From contig JAAVHP010000010.1 of NCBI GenBank assembly GCA_014799665.1, positions 62,001 through 126,000 of the forward strand: a DNA stretch of 64,000 nt, given 5' to 3'. This document shows, one piece after another, positions 24,810 to 32,761 of the stretch; the first letter of the stretch is position 1; each line of letters starts with the position of its first letter. A model generated the notes under the pieces. That model worked only from the letters and a program-made list of their open reading frames with translations. It ran no database searches and had not been told where the DNA came from. A program made the translations under genes and the position numbers. Origin of the DNA: Clostridiales bacterium. GTDB taxonomy: Bacteria; Bacillota; Clostridia; Christensenellales; Pumilibacteraceae.

Positions 24810-26067
24810 AGCTTGTTTTAACGTCTATCCACATACTGTCGAGCTCGGTGCTGCGCGCCTTGCCGAAATCTCGCATAACGCCGCACCGCGCAAGCGTCTC
24901 CTCGGTCGGGAACAGCATATCGATATACATCGGCTTAAACCAGTCCTCTTTCTCAAAGAACAAGCTGTCCTCGTCCTCGCCGTCGTCCTCCAAGAGCGCA
25001 GCCTTGGCGTCTTCCATAACCGCACGGCTCGCCATGGACGCACCCATGTAATCGAAGTTCCGCATAGCAAAATCGTACTCGTCGTCGTAGGTATTGATAA
25101 ACTTAATAAAATAGTTCGCCGCTTCGACGTTACCCGCATACTTGGGAATGATCCAGCCGTCGACCCAAACGTTACTCCCCTCTTTGGGCACTTCGTAATA
25201 GAAATGCTCGCCGCCGTCCTCTTGCATTATAAGGCAGGAATCGCACGTCCAGAACAGCCCGAGCCACGCCTCGGTAGTACCCGCAAGCATATCGTTCTTG
25301 CCGTCGTCCACCTCGTACTTGTATAACAGCTTTTTCTGCTCGATAAGCGTCGACTGCGCCTGAGCAATACTCGCGTCTGAGATCTCAGAGAAGATCTTTG
25401 TGATCTCGGCTTGGTATGATTCATTATAATCAGTATAACTATCGCTGAGCGCGGATAGCTTGTCGCGGTTCGCGTAAATGCTCGCAACCGAGTACGCGTC
25501 GCGCACGCTGTCTTTCATAAGTATGCGCTTAGAATACTCGCTCGACCACATAGCCTCCCACGACTTCATGTCCTCTGTACCCGCCTCGATATGATCGGTG
25601 TCGTACATTATCCCGAACGTGCCCCACACGTATGGCACGTAGTATTCGTTATCGGGATCGAACGGTCTGACCATTTCGGCAAGCCCGTCGTACAAGAACC
25701 CGTCCTCGGTCATGTCGAAAATATCCCGATCGATCTTTTGCGCCAGCCCTTCTTTGATCATGCGCTCCGCCATGTAGTCGGACGGACAAACAAGATCGTA
25801 ATCGGTATTGAGCACCTCGATACGCATTATCATGTCCTCGTTGGTATCGAACGTATCGTACTGCACCGTTATGCGCTTCCCCGTCTGCTCCTCGTACCAT
25901 TCCTCGAACTCGGGCAAAAGATCCTCGTCGATATAATCGCCCCAGTTATATATCCTAAGCACCTCGTCGCGCGCCGTGCACCCAACGAGCGTCGCGGGCG
26001 CGGCACAGGCAATGACCGCCGCAGTCAGCGCGGCTACCGTCTTTCTTGATTTATTGGATAGTTTCAT
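24808..26067 (-). CDS. potD: Spermidine/putrescine ABC transporter binding protein PotD
   Basis: Extracellular lipoprotein that binds polyamines and feeds the PotB-PotC channel. The 419-residue product has a signal peptide with lipobox LVGC (Cys30), then the family start EVLRIYNWGDYIDEDLLPEFEE. Further PotD-like parts are DLVCPSDYMAERM near residue 100 and YYVPYVWGTFGIMYD near 150. ATG 26067 is preceded by AGGAGG at good distance. It is the last gene of the regulator-potA-potB-potC-potD unit; structured element B fills the gap after potC and ends directly before the binding site. Substrate specificity (spermidine or putrescine) cannot be told. Confidence 0.93.
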   Translation of the reverse strand: MKLSNKSRKTVAALTAAVIACAAPATLVGCTARDEVLRIYNWGDYIDEDLLPEFEEWYEEQTGKRITVQYDTFDTNEDMIMRIEVLNTDYDLVCPSDYMAERMIKEGLAQKIDRDIFDMTEDGFLYDGLAEMVRPFDPDNEYYVPYVWGTFGIMYDTDHIEAGTEDMKSWEAMWSSEYSKRILMKDSVRDAYSVASIYANRDKLSALSDSYTDYNESYQAEITKIFSEISDASIAQAQSTLIEQKKLLYKYEVDDGKNDMLAGTTEAWLGLFWTCDSCLIMQEDGGEHFYYEVPKEGSNVWVDGWIIPKYAGNVEAANYFIKFINTYDDEYDFAMRNFDYMGASMASRAVMEDAKAALLEDDGEDEDSLFFEKEDWFKPMYIDMLFPTEETLARCGVMRDFGKARSTELDSMWIDVKTS

Positions 26068-26079
26068 AATCACCCTCCT

Positions 26080-26274
26080 AACGGGAGCGGAGTCGCGCGT
26101 CAGACGGACAACAGTCGGCACGCGCGCGACGGGAGTGTAGACCCACCTACATGACCAAGGCAACCAAATGTTGCACGTCCCTTGGTTTGTCGCTCATCTC
26201 ATAGTTGTGTATAGCTTGCAACGAATCAGCCTGTGGCTGCGTAGTCCGTATCACGCGATGAATACGCTCCCGTT
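26080..26274 (-). repeat. Structured intercistronic element, copy B (with insertion)
   Basis: A 195-bp copy of the element also at 9567 and 33898. Outer stem AACGGGAGCG (26080-26089) / CGCTCCCGTT (26265-26274); second helix ACGGAC / GTCCGT (position-for-position compensated relative to ACGGGC/GCCCGT in copy A); apical hairpin TGTAG/CTACA as in copy A. The third helix is not kept. About 70 extra bases follow CATGACCAAG and include their own CCAAGG/CCTTGG hairpin. The outer stem covers the potC stop codon; the potD ribosome binding site starts directly after the other end. Confidence 0.72.
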
Positions 26275-27076
26275 ATTTAGCCGCCATAAGCGCCTTCTTC
26301 TTACGCTTAGCCGAAACCACGTTGAGCGCGATAAGCACCGCAAGCACCGCCACGAACAGTATCGCAGACAACGCTCTCAGCGTGGGGTCCGCGCCGCGCT
26401 TGGCGAGCGCGTTATACAAATACACGGGAATCGTCTCGATACTGCCGTTGACGAACTTGGAAACGATAAAGTCGTCGAGCGAGAGCGCGAACGCCATGAC
26501 GAACCCGCTTATCATGCCGGGTATGAGCTGCGGCACGACCACGGTCAGCATCGACCGTATGGGCGAACACCCGAGATCGACTCCCGCCTCGTAAAGATTG
26601 GGATTGAGCTGAGCGAGCTTAGGCGTGACCGACAGAATAACGTACGGCACGGTTATCATGGTGTGCGCGATAATAAGCGTCGTCCACCCGTACGGCAGGC
26701 GCAGCGCGAGGAAGAACATCATGAACGTAACGCCCGTCACGATCTCGGCGTTCTCCATGGTAATGTTCGCGATAAAGTTCGCCGTCGTCTTTTTCCACTT
26801 GCGCATATAGTAAATGCCGATAGCGGCTGTCGTGCCGAGCACGGTCGCAAGCGCCGCCGCCACGAACGCGAGTATGAACGAGTTCTTAAACGCGTTCATG
26901 ATACTGCTGTTGGTGAACAGATCCTTGTACAGCTCGAACGAGAACCCGCTCCACACGCCGAGCGCCTTAGCGTCGGTAAACGAGTACACTATTAATATAA
27001 TGATAGGGATATACATGACGGCGAGCATAATGCCGACGAACGTCCAAATAAGCCCCGTCTTAACTCTCTTATTCAC
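26273..27076 (-). CDS. potC: Spermidine/putrescine ABC transporter permease PotC
   Basis: Second membrane subunit of the polyamine importer. The 267-residue protein has six hydrophobic helices and the EAA loop (YEAGVDLGCSPIRSM, near residue 175). It ends in a basic tail (SAKRKKKALMAAK), usual for PotC. It starts with GTG at 27076 that overlaps the potB stop by four bases (GTGA); GGAGG lies 7 nt upstream. The stop codon lies in the outer stem of structured element B. Together with PotB it forms the channel energised by PotA. Confidence 0.93.
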   Translation of the reverse strand: MNKRVKTGLIWTFVGIMLAVMYIPIIILIVYSFTDAKALGVWSGFSFELYKDLFTNSSIMNAFKNSFILAFVAAALATVLGTTAAIGIYYMRKWKKTTANFIANITMENAEIVTGVTFMMFFLALRLPYGWTTLIIAHTMITVPYVILSVTPKLAQLNPNLYEAGVDLGCSPIRSMLTVVVPQLIPGMISGFVMAFALSLDDFIVSKFVNGSIETIPVYLYNALAKRGADPTLRALSAILFVAVLAVLIALNVVSAKRKKKALMAAK

Positions 27077-27930
27077 AGCACACCTCCTATCTCGGCGGAG
27101 TGACCCTTGCTCAGCTTGTTGGCTATGACAACGGTAACGGCGATAAGCACCAAAAGTATGAGCGAGTACGCCGACCCGATATTCCAACCGCCGCTGTTCG
27201 CGAACCACTGGTTGATGATGTTACCGAACATATATGTGGAAGTATCGCCCAAAACGTCGGATATGGCAAAGGTCGACACCGTAGGCATGAACACCATGAG
27301 CACGCCCGAAACAATCCCGGGCAGCGACAGCGGCAGCCTGACCTTGAAAAGCGTCGTTATCGGCGACGCGCCGAGGTCGTGCGAAGCTTCTATAAGTGAG
27401 CGGTCCATGCCCGACAGCACCGAGTACAGCGGGAGCAGCATGAACGGGAAAAAGTCGTAAACCATGCCGATAGTGACCGCCACCCACGCATTGGAAATTT
27501 CGAGCATATACAGCACGATCTTGACCGCGTACGTTCTAAGAAGCGAGTTGATCCACATAGGCAGAACGAACAGCATTACGATAATAAACTTGCCGTTGAG
27601 CGCCGACGACGACAGCGCAAGCGCCAAGGGGTACGCCAAAAGGAAGCACACGACCGTCGTTATAAACGCGATAAGGAACGACTTGCCCATGACCGCCATA
27701 ATGTTCGGTCGGGAAAAGAAGTGCACGAAGTTCGCGCCCGAAATGCCGCCCGTCGCGCCGTCGGTGAACGCGTAGTACAGCATTATGAACATGGGCACGA
27801 CTACGAACAGTATGCTCAGCGCAAGATACGGCAGCGCGAACGCCGAACGCTTAATCCCGCGTATTTTGAGCTTTTTGGGCTTGCGGCCCTCGCCGTCCGC
27901 AATGACCGCGGTATCGGTATTATTCGCCAT
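27073..27930 (-). CDS. potB: Spermidine/putrescine ABC transporter permease PotB
   Basis: First membrane subunit of the polyamine importer. The 285-residue product begins with a hydrophilic, Lys-rich stretch of about 30 residues, then six helices and the EAA loop (LIEASHDLGASPITTLFKVRLP near residue 190). The ATG at 27930 lies inside the last codons of potA (11-bp overlap) with GGAGGG upstream; a longer upstream frame is only potA read in another phase. Overlaps on both sides show tight translational coupling of potA-potB-potC. Confidence 0.93.
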   Translation of the reverse strand: MANNTDTAVIADGEGRKPKKLKIRGIKRSAFALPYLALSILFVVVPMFIMLYYAFTDGATGGISGANFVHFFSRPNIMAVMGKSFLIAFITTVVCFLLAYPLALALSSSALNGKFIIVMLFVLPMWINSLLRTYAVKIVLYMLEISNAWVAVTIGMVYDFFPFMLLPLYSVLSGMDRSLIEASHDLGASPITTLFKVRLPLSLPGIVSGVLMVFMPTVSTFAISDVLGDTSTYMFGNIINQWFANSGGWNIGSAYSLILLVLIAVTVVIANKLSKGHSAEIGGVL

Positions 27931-29425
27931 CGGTCTCGCCCTCCTCGGTTTCTTCCGCAGCCTGTTCCTCGGCGGCGCTTTCCGCCTTCTCGGCGCGCGC
28001 GACCGAAATATCCGCGGGATCGATCTTAATACCCACGCGGTCGCCGATATCCCACTCGTCCACGGTATCGATAAAGAAGTCGTTATCGTCATCGGTATAC
28101 ACCTGAACCTGATAGTAGCTACCCTTATACAGCGTTTGCGTAACGTTAGCGCCGATAACGCCGTCGTCCTCGTCGTCGGTAAGCTCGATCTTGTCGAACG
28201 GTATGGAAACGCGCACCTCGTCGCCGCGTTCGAGGTCGAGCGTATTGTTAAACTCGAACTCGCCGCCGCAGAACTCGACGGTGTTCTCGCCCGTAACGGT
28301 CGCCGAAAACTCGTTGACCGTTTTAAGCTTTTTCATGATATGAATGCCGTCGGGCTCGATATTGAGCTTGACCTTTTCGCCCGGCGTATGCTCGACAGTG
28401 CTCTGCACCGTGAACTGATAATCGGCGGCGAGTATTTCCATTTCGTAGTACATACCCTTGAAAACGGTAGACACTACTTCGCCGTCCAGCTCGCCTTTTT
28501 TGCCGTTTATGATTATATCCTCGGGACGAATGACAAGGTCGACCTTCTCGTCCTTTTCAAAACCCTTATCCAAGCACTTAAAGCCCGTGCCGCAGAACTC
28601 GACCAAAAAGTCCTTGCGCATAACGCCCGACAAAATATTACTCTCGCCTATAAAGTCGGCAACGAACGCGTTAGCCGGCTCGTCGTATATCTTTTTGGGC
28701 GGACCGTACTGCTGCACCGCGCCATCCGTCATTACTACAACCTTATCGGACATGGTGAGCGCTTCTTCCTGATCGTGCGTAACGTAGATAAACGTTATGC
28801 CGATATTCTTGTGCATGGCGGCAAGCTCGATCTGCATCTCCTTGCGCATTTTAAGATCGAGCGCGCCGAGCGGCTCGTCGAGTAGCAAGACCTTGGGCTC
28901 GCACACTATGGCGCGCGCTATCGCAATGCGCTGCTGCTGTCCGCCCGAAAGTCCCGTAATATCGCGGTGTCCGTACGCTTCGAGATTGACGAGTTTGAGC
29001 ACGCGCTCGACCTTTTGCGCAATCTCGTCCTTGGTGAACTTGCGCATAATCGGTCTGCCCTTTTTATCGACCTCGCCCGTCGGGATACGTTTGAGTTTGA
29101 GCCCGAACGCTATGTTTTTAAACACGTTAAGGTGCGGGAACAGCGCGTACTTTTGGAATACCGTGTTAATGGGTCGCAAATGCGGCGGCATGGTAGTAAC
29201 GTCCTGCTTTTCGAGGAATATCGAGCCCGAAGTGGGAAGCTCGAACCCCGCTATCATGCGTAGAAGCGTGGTCTTGCCGCAGCCCGACGGACCGAGCAAG
29301 GTCACAAACTCGCCGCGCCTTACGGCAAGATTGACGTTGTCTACGGCGGTTATCCCGTCAAAGACCTTCGTCACGTTCTTGATTTCGATAATGTTATCGA
29401 ACTTTTCTCTCGTCGCAATTGCCAT
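27920..29425 (-). CDS. potA: Spermidine/putrescine ABC transporter ATPase PotA, long form
   Basis: ATP-hydrolysing subunit of the polyamine importer. Walker A GPSGCGKT (residues 45-52), signature LSGGQQQR near 150 and Walker B LLLDEPLGALD near 170 are intact. At 501 residues it is about 130 longer than E. coli PotA. The extra length is in the C-terminal regulatory part, which contains two TOBE-like beta segments (around 290-370 and 380-475) and an acidic tail (EEQAAEETEEGETDGE). The start at 29425 is supported by AGGAG 6 nt upstream. The extra TOBE segment may bind a ligand or simply be lineage-specific. Confidence 0.93.
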   Translation of the reverse strand: MAIATREKFDNIIEIKNVTKVFDGITAVDNVNLAVRRGEFVTLLGPSGCGKTTLLRMIAGFELPTSGSIFLEKQDVTTMPPHLRPINTVFQKYALFPHLNVFKNIAFGLKLKRIPTGEVDKKGRPIMRKFTKDEIAQKVERVLKLVNLEAYGHRDITGLSGGQQQRIAIARAIVCEPKVLLLDEPLGALDLKMRKEMQIELAAMHKNIGITFIYVTHDQEEALTMSDKVVVMTDGAVQQYGPPKKIYDEPANAFVADFIGESNILSGVMRKDFLVEFCGTGFKCLDKGFEKDEKVDLVIRPEDIIINGKKGELDGEVVSTVFKGMYYEMEILAADYQFTVQSTVEHTPGEKVKLNIEPDGIHIMKKLKTVNEFSATVTGENTVEFCGGEFEFNNTLDLERGDEVRVSIPFDKIELTDDEDDGVIGANVTQTLYKGSYYQVQVYTDDDNDFFIDTVDEWDIGDRVGIKIDPADISVARAEKAESAAEEQAAEETEEGETDGE

Positions 29426-29444
29426 GATTTTCTCCTGACTTATC

Positions 29445-29488
29445 TTCCCCATTTGGGGAAAGGGGACCGCGTTAGCGGTGGATGAGGG
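29445..29488. repeat. GGGGACCGC repeat, copy 1
   Basis: CTTCCCC-ATT-TGGGGAAAGGGGACCGC followed by GTTAGCGGTGG: two adjacent small hairpins (CCCC/GGGG and ACCGC/GCGGT). Same unit at 58243-58286 and, within a larger inverted pair, at 61883-62017. It fills the gap between the regulator and potA. Confidence 0.65.
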
Positions 29489-29503
29489 CTATCCTAATTA
29501 GAC

Positions 29504-30058
29504 CTAAAATGTAGGGGGTGACGATATCCAAAGCACTACGCTTTTCCCGTCGAAAACGTTTCTTATATAATGCCGTTTATCGGACTGGAAGTAAAAGGTG
29601 TCGCCCTTGTTGGCTGTTGCCGTGCGCTCGCCCAAAACGATCTCCACACTGCCCTCTAACACGTACCCGAACTCCTCGCCCTCGTGCGGAACGTCGGGGT
29701 CGGTTTCCGCATTTTTTTCGAGCTCGACGGTGATAGGCTCCATAGCGTTCTTTTGCGCCGACGGCACTATCCAATTGATCTTGATGTCGTCGTCCACCTT
29801 TTCAAAATAATCGGCGGGCGTATACACGAACTGCGCGTCGTCGTAGTCGGCAAAGAACTTGGACAGGCTCGACCCAAGCAGGGTCAATACGTCTATAAGC
29901 GTAGCTATCGACGGCGAAGTAAGGTCGTTTTCGAGCTGGCTTATAAACCCCTTGCTTAGCTCGGCGCGGTCGGCAAGTTCCTCTTGCGTAAGCCCGTTTT
30001 TAAGCCGCAAATCGCGCAGCTTCGACCCGATAGTAGGAATATTATTGCTCTCGTTCAC
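29504..30058 (-). CDS. XRE-family regulator with cupin domain, probable polyamine-responsive repressor
   Basis: A 184-residue transcription factor with an N-terminal Cro/C1-type helix-turn-helix (about residues 10-64; LRDLRLKNGLTQEELADRAELSKGFISQLEND in part) and a C-terminal cupin barrel (about 105-184; HEGEEFGYVLEGSVEI, GDTFYFQSDKRHYIRN). This is the PuuR/SutR domain layout. It heads the potABCD genes, which fits a polyamine-sensing autoregulator. The promoter upstream overlaps repeated GTTTAC boxes, a likely operator. Start: GTG at 30058 has GGGAAG upstream; a TTG five codons earlier has none. Confidence 0.88.
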   Translation of the reverse strand: MNESNNIPTIGSKLRDLRLKNGLTQEELADRAELSKGFISQLENDLTSPSIATLIDVLTLLGSSLSKFFADYDDAQFVYTPADYFEKVDDDIKINWIVPSAQKNAMEPITVELEKNAETDPDVPHEGEEFGYVLEGSVEIVLGERTATANKGDTFYFQSDKRHYIRNVFDGKSVVLWISSPPTF

Positions 30059-30090
30059 TTGAACACTTCCCAAAGATGTAAATTAGATTT

Positions 30091-30155
30091 AGTAAACTTT
30101 TTGTTTACATTTAGTAAACCTTTTGCATTATATAGTATATATGCACATATGTCAA
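30091..30155 (-). promoter_or_regulatory. Promoter and operator of the regulator-potABCD unit
   Basis: Minus strand TTGACA (30155-30150), 17-bp spacer, TATAAT (30132-30127). Just downstream is the inverted repeat GTTTAC-TAAAT-GTAAAC (30119-30103), and a third GTTTACT box at 30097-30091, phased 22 bp from the first. Position downstream of +1 suits repression by the first gene's own XRE product. Confidence 0.8.
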
Positions 30156-30190
30156 ATGATTTAGGGCATAATATCGATTTTTTTACAAAG

Positions 30191-30217
30191 AAAAACCGCC
30201 TGCATACGCAAACGGTT
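30191..30217 (-). terminator. Terminator after the flavodoxin-like gene
   Basis: Minus strand AACCGTTTGC / GCAGGCGGTT stem followed by TTTC TTTG. Confidence 0.7.
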
Positions 30218-30269
30218 ATAATAATTAAATATTAACCCTTTCTGTACTCTGTGCCTTGCGCCCTTACTA

Positions 30270-30932
30270 TTATCCTTTAAGCTTCTTTTTAAGCGCTTTC
30301 TTTTTGTTGTCGGGTGCCTTTGCAGCGGCTTCGAGCTCCTCGAAATACTTCTTACGCTCCTCGGGATCTGATATTTCCGCCGGCGAATAAAGCGTCTCAT
30401 CTACCGTTCTGCCTTCGAGATAATCTATAAGCGGCTGAATATGAACGGGACGAACCTCGTCGAGCGGAGTCGTTACGGCGTTTATCATAGCCGTACCTGC
30501 CTCGCTGATAACGGACGATGATTTGATCTGGCGCACCGCCATAGCGACCTGCATCTTCTCGGTGCGGGTCAGTTCTTCCATATCGAACCCGCCCTGCGCA
30601 TAGAACAGCGGCAGAAACTTTTCGTAAGAGACCGAAACCGTCGCGTCCTTGATCGCGTCGCAACGTTCCTTGCTGAACGGCGTAAACCCGACGGCGCATA
30701 CAGCGAGCTTTTCGTAGATGGCGTCGAGATAGTCGTTCATCTTTTTGAAATCCTGAATAACGCCGCCGCGAAGCGAACCGATATACAAATATTTGTCGTA
30801 GCCCGAAAGCATATAGGGTTTGAGCTTTTCCACAGGTACGGCGTCGCAACCGAGCGCGTTGCCGAGAATATCCACGTAGCGTTTAACGTATCCGTGCGAC
30901 GACTTAAAAATAATAAGCAATTTACCTTTCAT
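30270..30932 (-). CDS. Flavodoxin-domain protein (HemG-like class)
   Basis: A 220-residue protein with a flavodoxin-5-type start: KLLIIFKSSHGYVKRYVDILG takes the place of the FMN phosphate-binding loop (SSHGYVKRY). A second loop (YLYIGSLRGGVIQDF near residue 50) follows. Members include HemG-like protoporphyrinogen oxidases and generic electron-transfer proteins; I see no membrane anchor and no haem genes nearby, so the donor and acceptor are unknown. The C-terminal 60 residues are helical and end in a lysine-rich tail (KKKALKKKLKG). Its -35 box lies in the terminal repeat of the adjacent inverted-repeat element, and the promoter leaves only about 3 nt of leader. Confidence 0.65.
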   Translation of the reverse strand: MKGKLLIIFKSSHGYVKRYVDILGNALGCDAVPVEKLKPYMLSGYDKYLYIGSLRGGVIQDFKKMNDYLDAIYEKLAVCAVGFTPFSKERCDAIKDATVSVSYEKFLPLFYAQGGFDMEELTRTEKMQVAMAVRQIKSSSVISEAGTAMINAVTTPLDEVRPVHIQPLIDYLEGRTVDETLYSPAEISDPEERKKYFEELEAAAKAPDNKKKALKKKLKG

Positions 30933-30941
30933 AGTAGATAT

Positions 30942-30970
30942 ATTGTATCACACTTCATACGGGGTGTCAA
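30942..30970 (-). promoter_or_regulatory. Promoter of the flavodoxin gene, -35 inside a terminal inverted repeat
   Basis: Minus strand TTGACA (30970-30965), 17-bp spacer, TACAAT (30947-30942); ATG at 30932. The TTGACA is part of the left terminal repeat of the element at 30959-31242. Confidence 0.7.
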
Positions 30971-31242
30971 CCCATGTAGAACACTTTAATAAGCGCGTTT
31001 ATTCGGCTCTTTTCCGCCTTATCTCGTTCGACGTAGCGCCGAGGCTACGACTTCACTCGATAAGTCGACAAATGGCTCGAAAAACGCAGCTTATAAAGCG
31101 AGCATTTTTGCATAGCAAATCGGGGGCTTAGACAAGGCAAAGCCCGAAGCATTAGCCTTAGGTCGGCTATGCAAGGGCTTTAACGCAGTATAACGCACGA
31201 TTTGCCCGCAAAAATGTGTTCTACTCGGGTTGACATCCCGTC
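30959..31242. mobile_element. MITE-like 284-bp element with 27-bp imperfect terminal inverted repeats
   Basis: Left end ACGGGGTGTCAACCC then GTAGAACAC; right end, read on the other strand, ACGGGATGTCAACCC then GTAGAACAC. There is no transposase; the one open frame inside (30943-31131) looks accidental. Internal inverted repeats (GTAGC/GCTAC around 31036-31050; TGCATAGC/GCTATGCA at 31110-31172) could fold strongly. No clear target-site duplication is seen. The element fills the gap between the flavodoxin gene and glgA. Confidence 0.6.
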
Positions 31243-31265
31243 TAAATTTCAAGCGTTGTAGCCGA

Positions 31266-32753
31266 TTATTTGGATATTAAATCGTTATACATGGCGATAT
31301 ACTCTTTTGCGCTCGCCCCCCAAGAGAAATCGGTACGCATGGCGCGATCGACTAAGCCTTCCCACTTATCGTGGTAATCGTTATACAGCCCTAGCGCGCG
31401 GTCGACGGCATTAAGCAAATCGTCGGCGGCGTACCGCGCGAACTTATACCCATTGCCGAAATCACCGTTGTACGCGTCCGTTATGCTGTCTTTAAGCCCG
31501 CCCGTTTCGCGCACTATCGGGATAGTCCCGTAGCGGCACGCCATCATCTGACTGAGTCCGCACGGCTCGCTGTGACTGGGCATAAGGAATATATCCGCGC
31601 CCGAATATATCTTGTGCGACATATCGGTATTGAACGCAATTACGGCGCGAAGCTTGTCGCCGAATACGTCTTGAAGATACCTAAAATAATTTTCGTAATC
31701 GCTCTCGCCCGTGCCGAGCAGTATAAACTGAATATCGTGCGACAGCATTTCGGTCATAGCGGCTTTTACTATATCCAAGCCCTTATGCGAAGCAAGTCGC
31801 GTTATCATGGCAATGATAGGAACGTCCGCTCTTACGGGCAGTCCGAGCATTTTTTGTAATTCCGCTTTACATACCGCCTTGCCCGATTTGTCCTTTACAG
31901 AGTAATGCGCGAACAGCGCGGGATTCTTCTCTGGGTTGTACGCTTCGGTATTCACGCCGTTGAGTATGCCTTTCAGCTTGTGCTCGTTGCGGCAAAGATC
32001 CCAATCGAGCGTGCGCCCGTACTCCTGCGTGAGTATTTCCTTGGCGTACGTCGGGCTGACCGTCGTTACCATATCGGCATAGTCTATCGCGCCTTTCATA
32101 AGATTGATTTCGCCGAAATGCTCTATGCTTCCAAACTCATGCTCGGGTATGCCGAACACGTCGCCTATCGCCGCGCGGTTGAACCAGCCCTGGTATTCTA
32201 TATTGTGAATAGTGTATACCGTCTTAATTCCTTTGAACCCGTCGGTGTACATATAGAACAATTTATAATAGATAGGAACTAGCGCAGTCTGCCAATCGTT
32301 GCAGTGCAATATATCGGGCATGAAGTCGAGCCGAGGTAATAGGTCTATTACCGCCTTACAGAAGAACGCGAACCGTTCGCCGTCGTCGCCGTGACCGTAC
32401 AGCCTGTCGCGCTTAAAGTAATACTCGTTGTCTATAAAGTAGTAAACGGTATTGCCCTCTTGTATCTTGAACAAGCCACAATACTGTCTGCGCCAAGACA
32501 GCTCCACAAAAGTCCAACATACGAACTGCAATTCATTGCGCCGTTTCTCGGGGAAGCTGCCGTACAACGGAAGTATTACTCTTGCTTCGTACTCGCCGCT
32601 TTCGTTTATCGCTTTGGGAAGGCTGCCCATGACTTCGCCCAGTCCACCAGTACCCGCGAACGGGAACGCTTCCGACGCGACGAACAGTATTTTCTTTTTA
32701 TCTATCGGCTTTGCTTTCGCCGCCGATTTCGTTGCTTGCTTTTTAGCTGCCAT
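31266..32753 (-). CDS. glgA: Glycogen synthase (ADP-glucose type, GT5)
   Basis: Transfers glucose from ADP-glucose to the non-reducing end of alpha-1,4-glucan. The 495-residue protein carries a 16-residue Lys/Ala-rich extension, then the GT5 start KKILFVASEAFPF. The substrate-binding K-x-G-G-L motif reads GTGGL (residues 34-38), with Gly where E. coli GlgA has Lys15; GLGEVMGSLP follows normally. The C-terminal catalytic half has MPSHSEPCGLSQMMAC and RETGGLKDSI. AGGAG precedes the ATG. It is the last gene of the 25-kb glucan array, 8 bp after glgD. The Gly substitution may be a lineage trait or affect kinetics. Confidence 0.93.
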   Translation of the reverse strand: MAAKKQATKSAAKAKPIDKKKILFVASEAFPFAGTGGLGEVMGSLPKAINESGEYEARVILPLYGSFPEKRRNELQFVCWTFVELSWRRQYCGLFKIQEGNTVYYFIDNEYYFKRDRLYGHGDDGERFAFFCKAVIDLLPRLDFMPDILHCNDWQTALVPIYYKLFYMYTDGFKGIKTVYTIHNIEYQGWFNRAAIGDVFGIPEHEFGSIEHFGEINLMKGAIDYADMVTTVSPTYAKEILTQEYGRTLDWDLCRNEHKLKGILNGVNTEAYNPEKNPALFAHYSVKDKSGKAVCKAELQKMLGLPVRADVPIIAMITRLASHKGLDIVKAAMTEMLSHDIQFILLGTGESDYENYFRYLQDVFGDKLRAVIAFNTDMSHKIYSGADIFLMPSHSEPCGLSQMMACRYGTIPIVRETGGLKDSITDAYNGDFGNGYKFARYAADDLLNAVDRALGLYNDYHDKWEGLVDRAMRTDFSWGASAKEYIAMYNDLISK

Positions 32754-32761
32754 ATTAACTC

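Noticed and set aside
26160..26272. A longer potD starting upstream through the structured element
   Set aside because: The frame extends there, but the lipoprotein signal begins at ATG 26067 directly after AGGAGG; the upstream residues come from the element.
26080..26274. Integron attC site
   Set aside because: Copy B ends in GTTAGG and is palindromic, but the other two copies lack the GTTRRRY/RYYYAAC core sites and no integrase is present.
30943..31131. A 62-codon gene inside the inverted-repeat element
   Set aside because: No binding site, atypical composition and it begins outside the element's left repeat; probably chance.
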